NCBI RefSeq assembly: GCF_003478995.1
Contig: NZ_QUGI01000002.1
Location: 246,526-310,525, forward strand
Origin: Pseudoflavonifractor sp. AF19-9AC
GTDB lineage: Bacteria; Bacillota; Clostridia; Oscillospirales; Oscillospiraceae
Direction of reading: 5' to 3'
Length of the DNA stretch: 64,000 nt
Shown: positions 7,903 to 16,471 of the stretch, piece after piece
Position numbering within the stretch: the first letter of the stretch is position 1
Layout of the letters: every line of letters begins with the position of its first letter
Notes under the pieces: generated by a model
Seen by the model: the letters and a program-made list of their open reading frames with translations, nothing else
Databases searched by the model: none
What the model was told of the DNA's origin: nothing
Translations under genes and position numbers: made by a program

Positions 7903-8463
7903 GTGGAAGACAGCATGATTGTGGAGCTGTACTGGGCCCGCTCGGAGCAGGCCATCGAGGAGAGCGACCGGAAATACGGCCGCTACTGCCTGTCCATCGC
8001 CCGGAGCATTGTGGAGCTGGAGGAGGATGCGGAGGAGTGCGTCAACGACACCTGGCTGCGCTCCTGGAACGCCATGCCGCCCCAGCGTCCGGGGGTGCTC
8101 TCCGCCTTTTTCGGCAAAATCACCCGGAACCTCTCCCTGGACCGCTGGCGGAAAAACCGGGCGGCCAAGCGGGGCGGCAGCCAGGTGGAGGTGGCCCTGC
8201 TGGAGCTGGAGGACTGCCTGCCCGACCGGAACACCCCGGAGCGGCATCTGGAGGCAGCGGAGACCGCCCGGGTGATCTCTGACTTTCTGAGAACGCAGCC
8301 GGAGCTGGACCGGACCTTATTTGTGCGGCGGTATTTTCATCTGGAGTCCCTGGCGGCTCTGGAGGCCCGCTTCGGCCTCACTGAGGGCCAGGTGAAGTCC
8401 CGGCTCCACCGCACCCGCAAACGGCTAAGGCACATTCTGGAGGAGGAGGGAGCCGGCCTATGA
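7903..8463 (+). CDS. ECF-type RNA polymerase sigma factor
   Basis: A 186-aa sigma-70 family protein. Region 2 contains ECVNDTWLRSWNAMPPQRP and FFGKITRNLSLDRWRKNRA; region 4 has the helix-turn-helix LAALEARFGLTEGQVKSRLH. I prefer the GTG at 7903, seven bases after GGAGAGGAGG; an ATG at 7915 is possible. The stop overlaps the next gene by 4 bases (ATGA), so sigma and the membrane protein are translationally coupled as in sigma/anti-sigma pairs. Confidence 0.92.
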   Translation: MEDSMIVELYWARSEQAIEESDRKYGRYCLSIARSIVELEEDAEECVNDTWLRSWNAMPPQRPGVLSAFFGKITRNLSLDRWRKNRAAKRGGSQVEVALLELEDCLPDRNTPERHLEAAETARVISDFLRTQPELDRTLFVRRYFHLESLAALEARFGLTEGQVKSRLHRTRKRLRHILEEEGAGL

Positions 8464-8987
8464 CATCGGAGCATTTACTGGAGGCCATGGGCCTTCTGGA
8501 TGACGACCTGATCGTCCAGGCGGAGCAGGCCCCCGCCCGGAAGCCTGTCCCCTGGCAGCGGTGGCTGGGGCTGTGCGCCTGTCTGGCCCTGGTGCTCCTT
8601 GTAGGCCGGGGTGTGGTGCAGAACTGGAGCGGCATCAACTCCTCCAACGGGGCAGGGGCCAGTACCTCCGCCGGGGGAGGTGCACCCTCCGGCGATGTGG
8701 GGAGTGCCGGCACCTCCTCAGGTTCCGTCTCCCTCCCGGACGGCTCGGTCTACATCCTGCTGGACAACCGGAGCTACCTCTCCACCGAGGAGACCGTCCC
8801 AGAGCTGCCTGACGGAGCGGAAGAGGTGGGCCTCCTGTCGGAGGCAGCGGAGGGCGCCTCCTCCCCCAGCACCAATGGGACCGCCTATGTGGGCTGCGCC
8901 CTCTATGCCGGGGCGGATGGATTGCTCTATGTCCAGTCGGACCAGGGGGACTATGAGGTCTTTGCCCTGGCGGAGCCCTCCTTCTAA
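8460..8987 (+). CDS. Putative anti-sigma-like membrane protein
   Basis: A 175-aa protein: a short cytoplasmic N-terminus (about 33 aa), one transmembrane helix (about residues 36-54), a Ser/Gly-rich linker (about residues 60-85) and an outer domain. The topology and the 4-base overlap with the sigma gene suggest an anti-sigma role. No zinc-binding ASD motif is visible, so the role rests on position only. Confidence 0.7.
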   Translation: MTSEHLLEAMGLLDDDLIVQAEQAPARKPVPWQRWLGLCACLALVLLVGRGVVQNWSGINSSNGAGASTSAGGGAPSGDVGSAGTSSGSVSLPDGSVYILLDNRSYLSTEETVPELPDGAEEVGLLSEAAEGASSPSTNGTAYVGCALYAGADGLLYVQSDQGDYEVFALAEPSF

Positions 8988-8995
8988 TCCTTGTG

Positions 8996-9037
8996 AAAAA
9001 ACATGGGCCCGCGCAGATGCGCGGGCCCATGTTTTTT
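8996..9037. terminator. Bidirectional terminator
   Basis: A perfect stem with ACATGGGCCCGCGC on one side, loop agat, flanked by A6 and T6. It serves the plus-strand sigma operon and the minus-strand CorC-type gene. Confidence 0.95.
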
Positions 9038-9043
9038 CGATCT

Positions 9044-10309
9044 TTATTTTTCCGTTTTTTCCTGGTCCTCCATGACCCGGACCTGAATTTCCATCACCCG
9101 GCGGTGCTCCACCTTGGTGACAGTGACGTCCAGTCCCTCGGCCTGGAAGTGGTCGCCCTCCTCGGGCACCCGGCCCACCTGCTCCATCACCCAGCCGGAG
9201 ACGGTGGCGGCGTCGCACTCGCCCTTCACCTGGAACAGGTCGTACATGTCGTCCAGGTCGGCGGAGCAGGCGATGAGATAGCTGCCGTCCTCCTGCTTCT
9301 GGAAGGTCTCAATGACCTCGTCGTGCTCATCCCAGATTTCGCCCACCAGCTCCTCCAGGATGTCCTCCAGAGTGGCAATGCCCTCGGTGCCGCCGTATTC
9401 GTCCACCACCACGGCCATATGGGCCTTGTTCTTCTGCAGAATCCGCAGAAGCTCGGAGATCTTGGTGTTGCCGGTGGTGTAAAAGACAGGGGCCTTCAGG
9501 TTCTTCACCATGGTCTCGCCCCGGTAGCGTGCGGCGTAGAAGTCCTTCTCGTGGATGACGCCCACGATGTTGTCGATGGTCTCGTGGTAGAGGGGGATGC
9601 GGGAGTAGCCGCTCTCCACAAACAGGGCGGCCACCTCCTCCATGGAGCTGTCCTCCTCAGCGGCCACCAGATCCACCCGGGGGGTGAGGATCTCGGAGAC
9701 CTCCAAATCGTTGAACTCGATAGCGTTGCGGATGAGGTCGCTCTCATGCTCGTCCAGACCGCCCTCGGTCTCAGCCTGGTCCACCATGCCCACCAGCTCC
9801 TCTTCGGTGATGCCGTCGCCGCCGCTGTTGCGGATGACCATGGACAAAAGCCGCTTCCACTGGCCGAACAGGAAGTTCAGGGGGGCCAGCACCAGCAGGA
9901 ACAGCCGCAGCAGGGGAGTGGCAAACATGGCCCAGCTCTCGGGGTGCTCCTTGGCCAGGCTCTTGGGGGACACCTCGCCGAAGATGAGGATGACCACCGT
10001 CAGCACAATGGCGGACACCGTGGGGCCCCGGAGGTCATCAATGAGCTTGATGAACAGCACCGCGCCGATGGTGGTGGCCACGTTGTTGACAATGTTGTTG
10101 CCGATGAGGATGGTGGACAGCAGCTTGTCATAGTCCTCCGCCAAAGCCAGGGTCCTGGCCGCCCGCCGGTCGCCGGCGTCCGCCTTGGTACGCAGGCGGA
10201 TGCGGTTGAGGGAGGTAAAGGCCGTCTCGGTGGCGGAGAAATAGGCGGACATGGCCACCAGGAAGAGAAGTGCGACAATCATGCCTATACTGGCACTGTC
10301 AAGTTCCAT
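9044..10309 (-). CDS. CNNM/CorC (hemolysin C) family transporter
   Basis: A 421-aa membrane protein. An N-terminal DUF21/CNNM domain with about four membrane helices (residues 8-150, with [15 protein letters not shown] and [10 protein letters not shown]) is followed by a CBS pair (about residues 200-320) and a C-terminal CorC/HlyC domain (about residues 335-415). The family exports or balances Mg2+/Co2+. Length and domain order are standard. Confidence 0.93.
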   Translation of the reverse strand: MELDSASIGMIVALLFLVAMSAYFSATETAFTSLNRIRLRTKADAGDRRAARTLALAEDYDKLLSTILIGNNIVNNVATTIGAVLFIKLIDDLRGPTVSAIVLTVVILIFGEVSPKSLAKEHPESWAMFATPLLRLFLLVLAPLNFLFGQWKRLLSMVIRNSGGDGITEEELVGMVDQAETEGGLDEHESDLIRNAIEFNDLEVSEILTPRVDLVAAEEDSSMEEVAALFVESGYSRIPLYHETIDNIVGVIHEKDFYAARYRGETMVKNLKAPVFYTTGNTKISELLRILQKNKAHMAVVVDEYGGTEGIATLEDILEELVGEIWDEHDEVIETFQKQEDGSYLIACSADLDDMYDLFQVKGECDAATVSGWVMEQVGRVPEEGDHFQAEGLDVTVTKVEHRRVMEIQVRVMEDQEKTEK

Positions 10310-10497
10310 GTGGAAAATATCAACTCTGCTTTCTTCTTAAAATTAAACACATAATATTATGTATTTGGTGAGGAGTATATCATACCTTCCCCGGGAATGC
10401 AACGGATATCCCGGGGCAAAAGGCCGGATTTTTGCCTTCCGGGGCAATTTTATCAGGAATTTAACACAAAAAAGGTCAAAAAAAGACTTGACTGTCC
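10310..10497. other. Intergenic region between divergent CorC and rpmG units
   Basis: An AT-richer spacer holding the upstream signals of both divergent transcripts. Apart from the plus-strand promoter at 10,498 I see no gene or strong structure. Confidence 0.5.
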
Positions 10498-10527
10498 TCT
10501 GCGGACTGTGGTATAGTAATTCTACCT
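10498..10527 (+). promoter_or_regulatory. Promoter of the rpmG-secE-nusG operon
   Basis: TTGACT and TATAGT are separated by 18 bases. The upstream tract is rich in A (possible UP element), as expected for a highly expressed translation operon. Confidence 0.7.
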
Positions 10528-10529
10528 GT

Positions 10530-10789
10530 GAAAAGGGGCTTTTTTGTCGTGCGCATTTTTACGGTGTCTGCGCCCGAACCCCTCCCCCGTATGAGGCCAC
10601 AGGGAGGCAATGGGCCGGACCCCACCGTAGCGTCTGACACTGGTATTGTGTCTTTGCGTCGCTGGATCCGGCCTGCGGGCTGAATCCGGCGTTTTGCTTT
10701 TTTCGGCACTCGCCCGTGTTTTTGACCCGACCACACGGCGGCCCACCCCCGGGACGGACCGCTCAACTTTAAAAGGAGGTGCCGAACAA
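10530..10789 (+). promoter_or_regulatory. Long untranslated leader of rpmG
   Basis: About 260 bases lie between the promoter and rpmG with no credible reading frame. The stretch is GC-rich and holds several short inverted repeats (for example gatccggcctgcgggctgaatccggc). Control by leader RNA is possible, but I do not recognise a known ribosomal-protein leader class. Confidence 0.4.
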
Positions 10790-10957
10790 ATGGCAAGCAA
10801 GGCCGGCGCGCGCATCAAGATCACCCTGCGGTGCTCTGAGTGCAAGCAGAGAAACTACAACACCATGAAGAACAAGAAGAATACCCCTGACCGCCTGGAG
10901 CTGAACAAGTATTGCCCCTTCTGCAGAAAGCACACGGTCCACAATGAGACCAAGTAA
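10790..10957 (+). CDS. rpmG: 50S ribosomal protein L33, zinc-binding form
   Basis: A 55-aa protein with two Cys pairs (CSEC and CPFC), the zinc-containing C+ version of L33, and the typical [20 protein letters not shown] core. The ATG at 10,790 follows AAAAGGAGG. It is first in the classic rpmG-secE-nusG order. Confidence 0.97.
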   Translation: MASKAGARIKITLRCSECKQRNYNTMKNKKNTPDRLELNKYCPFCRKHTVHNETK

Positions 10958-10993
10958 TTTGGTCCCTCAGGCTGAAAGGAAAGAAGGGTAACA

Positions 10994-11284
10994 ATGGCTG
11001 AAAACGAAAAGCTGGAGCAGACCACTCCGTCTGGCTCTGACAAGGCCGCCAAGGCCAAGAAGGACAAAAAGTCCGACAAAAAGCCCGGCTTCTTCGCCCG
11101 CATCGGCAAGTGGATCAAGGAGATGAAGGTCGAGCTGAAGAAGGTCCAGTGGCCCACCCGCAAGCAGACGGTCAACAATACCCTGATCGTAATTGCCTGC
11201 GTCATTGTGGTGGGTGTGTTCATCTGGATTTTCGATTACCTGGCCGGCAGCGTCATCGACATCATCATTAATCTGCTGGGTTAA
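10994..11284 (+). CDS. secE: Preprotein translocase subunit SecE
   Basis: A 96-aa protein with a Lys-rich N-terminal extension, the conserved amphipathic segment EMKVELKKVQWPTRKQT (residues 50-66) and one C-terminal membrane helix. It is part of the SecYEG channel. Position between rpmG and nusG is canonical. Confidence 0.97.
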   Translation: MAENEKLEQTTPSGSDKAAKAKKDKKSDKKPGFFARIGKWIKEMKVELKKVQWPTRKQTVNNTLIVIACVIVVGVFIWIFDYLAGSVIDIIINLLG

Positions 11285-11295
11285 GGGTGACGGAC

Positions 11296-11817
11296 ATGGC
11301 TGACAACGCGAACTGGTATGTGGTGCACACCTATTCCGGCTATGAGAATACGGTGAAGGCCACCATCGAGAAGTATGTGGAAAACCGGAACATGCGGGAT
11401 TTGATTCACGAGATCAGCATCCCCATGGAGACGGTCACCGAAATTACCGACAACGGCCCCAAGGACGTGGAACGCAAGGTGTTCCCCGGCTACGTGCTGG
11501 TGAAGATGGTCATGAACGACGAGACCTGGCACGTTATCCGCAACATCCGGGGCGTCACCGGCTTCCTGGGCGAGGGAAACAAAGCGATCCCCCTGTCCGA
11601 TGCCGACGTGGCTGCTCTGGGCGTGGAGAAGCGGGAAGTCGTGGTCAGCTATCAGGTGGGCGACAGCGTGCGCATCACCGACGGCGCGCTGGAATCCTTC
11701 CTGGGCACTGTGGAAGAGATTGACCTGGACCGCAGCAAGGTCCGCGTGGTAGTGTCCATGTTTGGACGCGAGACCCCCGTGGAGCTGGAGCTGGACCAGG
11801 TGGAGCCCGCCAACTGA
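11296..11817 (+). CDS. nusG: Transcription termination/antitermination factor NusG
   Basis: A 173-aa protein with the NGN domain (WYVVHTYSGYENTVK..., residues 6-110) and a C-terminal KOW domain (VGDSVRITDGALESFLGTVE). It modulates RNA polymerase pausing and couples it to the ribosome. I start it at the ATG at 11,296, preceded by AAGGGTGACGG; a GTG at 11,287 is in frame but lies within that site. Confidence 0.97.
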   Translation: MADNANWYVVHTYSGYENTVKATIEKYVENRNMRDLIHEISIPMETVTEITDNGPKDVERKVFPGYVLVKMVMNDETWHVIRNIRGVTGFLGEGNKAIPLSDADVAALGVEKREVVVSYQVGDSVRITDGALESFLGTVEEIDLDRSKVRVVVSMFGRETPVELELDQVEPAN

Positions 11818-11938
11818 GTTTTCCCGCATTGCGTTTCCCCGCGGCCTGAGGAGGCCGCCCAACGTGGGAGGGACAGAAAAGTCCCGCCAATGGGCCTTCG
11901 GCCCAACCAAACCACATTTATAATGGAGGTGCTCTTTC
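11818..11938 (+). promoter_or_regulatory. nusG-rplK intercistronic leader with two hairpins
   Basis: Contains the hairpin GCGGCC...GGCCGC near 11,839-11,857 and the stable TGGGCC-ttcg-GGCCCA hairpin near 11,890. Neither has a T tract, so read-through is expected. They may be processing sites or an L1-binding autoregulatory target. Confidence 0.4.
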
Positions 11939-12364
11939 GTGGCACAGAAAGTAACTGGATATGTAAAACTGCAGATTCCCGCCGGCAAGGCAACCCCCGC
12001 TCCCCCTGTTGGTCCCGCTCTGGGCCAGCACGGCGTGAACATTGCCGCCTTCACCAAGGAGTTCAATGAGCGCACCAAGAACGACGTGGGCATGATCATC
12101 CCCGTCATCATCACTGTGTACGCCGACCGCTCCTTCACCTTCGTGACCAAGACTCCCCCTGCTGCCATTCTCATCAAGAAGGCCTGCAACATCGAGTCCG
12201 GCTCCGGTGTGCCCAACAAGACCAAGGTGGCCACCATCAGCAAGGAAGACGTGCGCAAGATCGCCGAGACCAAGATGCCCGACCTGAACGCCGCCAGCGT
12301 CGAGGCCGCCATGAGCATGATCGCCGGTACTGCCCGCTCCATGGGCGTCGTCGTGGGCGAGTAA
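11939..12364 (+). CDS. rplK: 50S ribosomal protein L11
   Basis: A 141-aa protein of the usual length, with [20 protein letters not shown] at the start and GVVVGE at the end. It starts with GTG at 11,939 after AATGGAGG. It forms the GTPase-associated centre with L10 and L7/L12. Confidence 0.97.
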   Translation: MAQKVTGYVKLQIPAGKATPAPPVGPALGQHGVNIAAFTKEFNERTKNDVGMIIPVIITVYADRSFTFVTKTPPAAILIKKACNIESGSGVPNKTKVATISKEDVRKIAETKMPDLNAASVEAAMSMIAGTARSMGVVVGE

Positions 12365-12377
12365 GGAGGGTGCAGAA

Positions 12378-13070
12378 ATGTTTAGAGGCAAGAAGTATCA
12401 GGACAGTGTCAAGAAGATTGACAAGAACACTCTGTATGACACCAACGAGGCCATGGGCCTTGTGGTAGAGACCGCTACCGCCAAGTTCGACGAGACCGTC
12501 GAGCTGCACGTGAAGCTGGGCGTTGACTCCCGTCACGCCGACCAGCAGGTGCGTGGCGCCATCGTGCTGCCCCACGGCACCGGTAAGACCCAGCGCGTGC
12601 TGGTTTTCGCCAAGGCCGCCAAGGCCGACGAGGCCCGTGCCGCCGGCGCCGACTACGTAGGCGAGATGGACCTGGTGGAGAAGATCCAGAAGGAAAACTG
12701 GTTCGACTTCGACGTGGTCGTGGCCACCCCCGACATGATGGGCGTTGTGGGCCGTCTGGGTAAGGTTCTGGGCCCCAAGGGCCTGATGCCCTCCCCCAAG
12801 GCCGGCACCGTCACCATGGACGTGACCAAGGCTGTCAACGAGATCAAGGCCGGTAAGGTTGAGTATCGTCTGGACAAGACCAACATCATCCACTGCCCCA
12901 TCGGCAAGGTCTCCTTCGGCGCTGAGAAGCTCTCCGAGAACTTCAACGCCATCATGGGCGCCATCATCAAGGCCAAGCCCGCCGCTGCCAAGGGCCAGTA
13001 TATCAAGAGCTGCACCGTGGCTTCCACCATGGGCCCCGGCATCAAGATCAACGGCGCCAAGCTGGCTTAA
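12378..13070 (+). CDS. rplA: 50S ribosomal protein L1
   Basis: A 230-aa protein with the L1 signatures [20 protein letters not shown] and INGAKLA at the end. It binds 23S rRNA at the L1 stalk and in other bacteria represses its own L11-L1 mRNA. It is 13 bases downstream of rplK. Confidence 0.97.
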   Translation: MFRGKKYQDSVKKIDKNTLYDTNEAMGLVVETATAKFDETVELHVKLGVDSRHADQQVRGAIVLPHGTGKTQRVLVFAKAAKADEARAAGADYVGEMDLVEKIQKENWFDFDVVVATPDMMGVVGRLGKVLGPKGLMPSPKAGTVTMDVTKAVNEIKAGKVEYRLDKTNIIHCPIGKVSFGAEKLSENFNAIMGAIIKAKPAAAKGQYIKSCTVASTMGPGIKINGAKLA

Positions 13071-13077
13071 GTTAAGC

Positions 13078-13204
13078 GTCTGAGCCGTCGCGAGCAGCAC
13101 GGATGGACCGGAGCGAGGCCTGCAAACCAGGACGGGCAAATGCCCGGCCGTTTGCGGGCCGAGTCGCAGGGAAGCCGTGCGTCGTGAGCAGGCGAAGCGT
13201 GATA
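13078..13204 (+). repeat. Dispersed intergenic repeat, copy B
   Basis: About 127 bases between rplA and the rplJ promoter. Both ends match, at roughly 90 per cent, the element at 4,112-4,230 (inverted relative to it), while the middle differs. It has no coding potential in common frames and looks like a non-autonomous intergenic repeat of this genome. Confidence 0.75.
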
Positions 13205-13243
13205 TCAGGCTGACAGCCCAACTTTTTCCCAATTTGTTCTCTC

Positions 13244-13280
13244 CCCCGGACAGGTTTTGCTTGACAAAACCTGTCCGGGG
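13244..13280. repeat. 16-bp perfect palindrome over the rplJ promoter
   Basis: CCCCGGACAGGTTTTG (13,244-13,259) and its exact complement (13,265-13,280) flank the loop cttga. The -35 box TTGACA begins inside the loop. Neither side has a T tract, so this is not a standard terminator. Confidence 0.85.
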
Positions 13281-13289
13281 TGATAGAAT
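13261..13289 (+). promoter_or_regulatory. Promoter of rplJ-rplL
   Basis: TTGACA-N17-TAGAAT, ending just before the L10 leader RNA. The -35 box and spacer lie inside a perfect inverted repeat. Confidence 0.75.
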
Positions 13290-13433
13290 CTCCTATGCGT
13301 TCAAAGACAGCAGGTATCCGGCTTGCCGGATGTAAGTCCTGCCGAGAGTGCTTTCAGAAGAATACTTTTGATTGTACTGTCCTCCTGTCCTTTGACGCGG
13401 AGGATTTTTATTTTGTTGGAGGTGAATCCAAAA
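13290..13433 (+). ncRNA. L10 leader RNA
   Basis: Contains the conserved L10-leader pair aaagacagcagg ... tcctgccgaga (about 13,302-13,346) ahead of rplJ. In Bacillus-type bacteria the L10-(L7/L12) complex binds this leader to repress its own synthesis. A short hairpin (cctcctgtcc...gcggagg) follows before the rplJ ribosome binding site. Confidence 0.85.
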
Positions 13434-13985
13434 ATGCCTAACGCAAAGGTCCTTTCCGAGAAGCAGGCCATCGTGGCCGCCCTGACCGAGCAGCTGCAGA
13501 ATGCCGCCAGCGGCGTTCTGGTTGACTACAAGGGCATCACCGTGGCTGAGGATACCGCTCTGCGCGTTGAGCTGCGTAAGAACGACGTGCAGTACGGCGT
13601 GGTGAAGAACACCCTGACCCGTTTTGCCATGAACAACGTCGGTCTCAGCGAGCTGGACGACGTGCTCAACGGCACCACTTCTCTGGCTACCTGCGCCAGC
13701 GATCCCATCGCTCCCATGCGTGTGATCAACAAGTTCGCCAAGCAGCTCAATGGTAAGTTCACCATCAAGGGCGGCTTCATGGACGGCAAGGTGATCTCCC
13801 TGGAGGAGATCATGGCTCTGGCCGAGCTGCCCTCCAAGGAGACCCTGCAGGCTCAGGCTCTGGGCATGATGCTGGCTCCCATTACCAGCCTGGCTATCGT
13901 CCTGAAGGCCATCGCCGAGAAGAACGGCGAGCCCGCCGCTGCCGAGGAGGCTGCTCCCGCCGAGGAGGCCCCCGCTGCCGAGTAA
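13434..13985 (+). CDS. rplJ: 50S ribosomal protein L10
   Basis: A 183-aa protein; the N-terminal rRNA-binding domain includes GVLVDYKGITVAEDT, and the C-terminus ends in an Ala/Glu-rich tail of repeated AAAEEA-like segments. I start it at 13,434 after GTTGGAGGTG; longer in-frame extensions run through the leader. It anchors L7/L12 dimers. Confidence 0.97.
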   Translation: MPNAKVLSEKQAIVAALTEQLQNAASGVLVDYKGITVAEDTALRVELRKNDVQYGVVKNTLTRFAMNNVGLSELDDVLNGTTSLATCASDPIAPMRVINKFAKQLNGKFTIKGGFMDGKVISLEEIMALAELPSKETLQAQALGMMLAPITSLAIVLKAIAEKNGEPAAAEEAAPAEEAPAAE

Positions 13986-14062
13986 TTCGGCCCTTTGCTC
14001 CTGCGTGGAGCTTACAAACATTATTTTAAAATCAAACCATTTATTTAGGAGGTATTTTCACC

Positions 14063-14440
14063 ATGGCTAGTGAGAAGATTACTGCCCTCATCGAGGAAGT
14101 GAAGGCCCTGACCGTTCTGGAGCTGTCCGAGCTGGTTAAGGCTCTGGAGGAAGAGTTCGGCGTGTCCGCCGCCGCTATGGCTGCTCCCGCCGCTGGCGGC
14201 GCTGCTGCTGAGGCTGTCGAGGAGAAGACCGAGTTTGACGTGGTTCTGGCTGGCTTCGACGCCGCTGCCAAGATCAAGGTCATCAAGGCTGTCCGCGAGA
14301 TCACCGGTCTGGGCCTGGCTGAGGCCAAGGCTGTTGTCGAGGGCGCTCCCAAGGCTCTGAAGGAGGCCGTGTCCAAGGACGAGGCCGAGGAGATGAAGAA
14401 GAAGCTGGAAGAGGCCGGCGCCAAGGTCGAGCTGAAGTAA
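14063..14440 (+). CDS. rplL: 50S ribosomal protein L7/L12
   Basis: A 125-aa acidic protein: N-terminal dimerisation helix ([20 protein letters not shown]), Ala/Gly hinge (residues 36-53) and the C-terminal factor-binding domain ([20 protein letters not shown]). It recruits translational GTPases. TTTAGGAGG precedes the ATG. Confidence 0.97.
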   Translation: MASEKITALIEEVKALTVLELSELVKALEEEFGVSAAAMAAPAAGGAAAEAVEEKTEFDVVLAGFDAAAKIKVIKAVREITGLGLAEAKAVVEGAPKALKEAVSKDEAEEMKKKLEEAGAKVELK

Positions 14441-14461
14441 GTTTCTTCCCTCAAACCGTAC

Positions 14462-14499
14462 AAAAAAAGATGAGAGGCTTTTGCCTCTCATCTTTTTTT
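14462..14499. terminator. Bidirectional terminator after rplL
   Basis: The stem GATGAGAGGC/GCCTCTCATC with loop tttt is flanked by A7 and T7. It ends rplJ-rplL and the convergent permease gene. Confidence 0.95.
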
Positions 14500-14503
14500 A
14501 TGT

Positions 14504-15466
14504 TCACAGCAGCAGCGCGATCAGGGGCAGCGTGACCATGCACAGCAGACTGGACAGGCAGACCATCCGGGCCGCCAGTTCCCGGTCGCTCTCATAGCGC
14601 TGGGCCATGGCGGTGACCACCGCCGCGCTGGGCATGGACATAATAATGAGAATCACGCTGGTAATGAGGGGATTGGGAATGGGCAGCAGCAGGAGCAGCA
14701 CCCAGGTGAGCAGCGGCAGGAGAATGAGCCGGGTCACCACACAGGTAATGGCGTCCCGGTCCCGGAACAGGCTGGGCAGGGGGCTGGCTGCCAGGCTCAT
14801 GCCCGTAATCAGCATGGACAGGGGCGTGGTGATGTTGGAGAGATGCTGCAAAGGGGTGAAAATGACCTCAGGCACAGGGATCTGGGCGGCATAGAAGATA
14901 AGGCCCAGCAGGATGGCTCCATTTACCGCACTGAACAGCACCTGCTTCACCGTCAGCCGAGTTTTCTCCCCGCCGGCGCATCGGTCCAGGGACACCTGAG
15001 TGGCTCCCAGGCTGTACATCAGAATGTTGAAGGGAATGCCCAGCATGACGGCCAGGGCCAATCCCTCATCCCCAAAGAGGGCATAGGCCACGGGAAAGCC
15101 CATAAAGCCGTTGTTGCAGAAGGTGGCCGCCAGCATCCAGACGCCCTGCCGCCCCTTGGGCACCCGGAACACCCGCACCAGCCCGGCGCTCACCGCTGCG
15201 TAAAGGAAAAACAGAACCGTGCTCACCACCACGATAATCACAGCGTCCCGGACAAAGCTGGGATCAAAGGGCCGAATCATAGAGGTGAAGATGGTGGCAG
15301 GCAGGGCCACCTTCAACAGCAGACTGGTGAGGGCGCCGGTGGAGGACAGGGGCACCAGTCCGCCCCGCACCATGCCGTAGCCCACCCCAATGAGCAGAAA
15401 CAGGCCCACCAAGTTGGACAATAATACTTCAATTGACAGCTGCGTATCCGCCGCCTCCTCTCTCAT
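14504..15466 (-). CDS. AEC-family (auxin efflux carrier) permease
   Basis: A 320-aa membrane protein with about ten hydrophobic helices and the AEC-type segment ATFCNNGFMGFPVAYALFG near residue 114. Bacterial AEC proteins move organic acids or amino-acid-like anions; the substrate cannot be told. The start is uncertain: the ATG at 15,466 has no good site upstream, and GAGAGGAGG lies just inside the frame, so translation may begin slightly downstream at a non-ATG codon. Confidence 0.85.
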   Translation of the reverse strand: MREEAADTQLSIEVLLSNLVGLFLLIGVGYGMVRGGLVPLSSTGALTSLLLKVALPATIFTSMIRPFDPSFVRDAVIIVVVSTVLFFLYAAVSAGLVRVFRVPKGRQGVWMLAATFCNNGFMGFPVAYALFGDEGLALAVMLGIPFNILMYSLGATQVSLDRCAGGEKTRLTVKQVLFSAVNGAILLGLIFYAAQIPVPEVIFTPLQHLSNITTPLSMLITGMSLAASPLPSLFRDRDAITCVVTRLILLPLLTWVLLLLLPIPNPLITSVILIIMSMPSAAVVTAMAQRYESDRELAARMVCLSSLLCMVTLPLIALLL

Positions 15467-15473
15467 GCAAGGG

Positions 15474-15500
15474 AAAACCGCCGGTTATACCGGCGGTTTT
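15474..15500. terminator. Bidirectional terminator after the crotonase gene
   Basis: AAAACCGCCGGT-tat-ACCGGCGGTTTT. On the minus strand it follows the enoyl-CoA hydratase gene and separates it from the permease gene. Confidence 0.85.
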
Positions 15501-15519
15501 GTGTTGGATCTCCAAATGA

Positions 15520-16296
15520 TCAGCGGTTCTTGAAGCCGGGCAGCTTCTCCTTATTCAGGAAGGCAGCCATGGCGTCCTTCTGATCCTCGGTGGCAAAGCA
15601 CAGGGCAAAGGCCTCGCTCTCATAGGCCACGCCGGTGTTCATGTCGGTCTGCAGGCCCTTGCGGATGGCGGCCTTGGACTGGCGGACGGCCACCTGGGCG
15701 TTGGCGGCAATGGCGTTGGCCAGCTTCAGGGCCTCCTCCATCAGCGCCTCGGGGGCATAGACCTCGCTCACCAGGCCGATCTCCTTGGCCCGGGCGGCGT
15801 TGATGTTCCGGGCGGTGAGGATGAGCTCCATGGCCCGGGAAGCCCCCACAATCCGGGGCAGGCGCTGGGTGCCGCCGAAGCCGGGGGTGATGCCCAGTCC
15901 CACCTCGGGCTGGCCGAACTTGGCCTTCTCGCTGGCCAGACGGATGTCACAGGCCATGGCCAGCTCGCAGCCACCGCCCAGAGCAAAGCCGTTAACGGCG
16001 GCGATGGTGGGCTTGCTGAGATTCTCCAGCTTCAGGAAGACCCGGTTGCCCAGCACGCCGAAGGCCTTGGCCTGGGCGGCGGTGAGCTGGGACATCTGGC
16101 CGATGTCCGCGCCGGCCACAAAGGAGCGGCCCGCGCCGGTGAGCACCACAGTGAGAATCTCCTCGTTCTCCTCCACCTGGTCCAGCACGGCGTCCAGATC
16201 CCGGAGCACCTGGTCATTGAGGGCGTTGAGGGCCTCGGGGCGGTTCATGGTAACGACGGCCACGGGGCCATTCTGCTCAAGGGTCACAAAAGCCAT
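15520..16296 (-). CDS. Enoyl-CoA hydratase / crotonase
   Basis: A 258-aa crotonase-fold protein. The oxyanion-hole and catalytic glutamate regions are seen in GFALGGGCELAMACDIRLAS and GQPEVGLGITPGFGGTQRL. It most resembles short-chain 3-hydroxybutyryl-CoA dehydratases (crt) of butyrate-forming clostridia, though no other butyrate genes are next to it. The start at 16,296 has TTAAGGAGG upstream. Confidence 0.92.
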   Translation of the reverse strand: MAFVTLEQNGPVAVVTMNRPEALNALNDQVLRDLDAVLDQVEENEEILTVVLTGAGRSFVAGADIGQMSQLTAAQAKAFGVLGNRVFLKLENLSKPTIAAVNGFALGGGCELAMACDIRLASEKAKFGQPEVGLGITPGFGGTQRLPRIVGASRAMELILTARNINAARAKEIGLVSEVYAPEALMEEALKLANAIAANAQVAVRQSKAAIRKGLQTDMNTGVAYESEAFALCFATEDQKDAMAAFLNKEKLPGFKNR

Positions 16297-16471
16297 GATT
16301 GTTTCCTCCTTAAATGTTCCGTTTTCTGCGGGGGCGCCCCGTAGGGCACACATCCCGGTGATTCAATGGCACTATTATAATGCGTACAGAACAAAACCAC
16401 AAGCCTCTTTTCCCCATTTCTCCCGGGGCATGAACGGGCGGCAGGGTGAATACTCTGTTGGAGAAGGAGGG

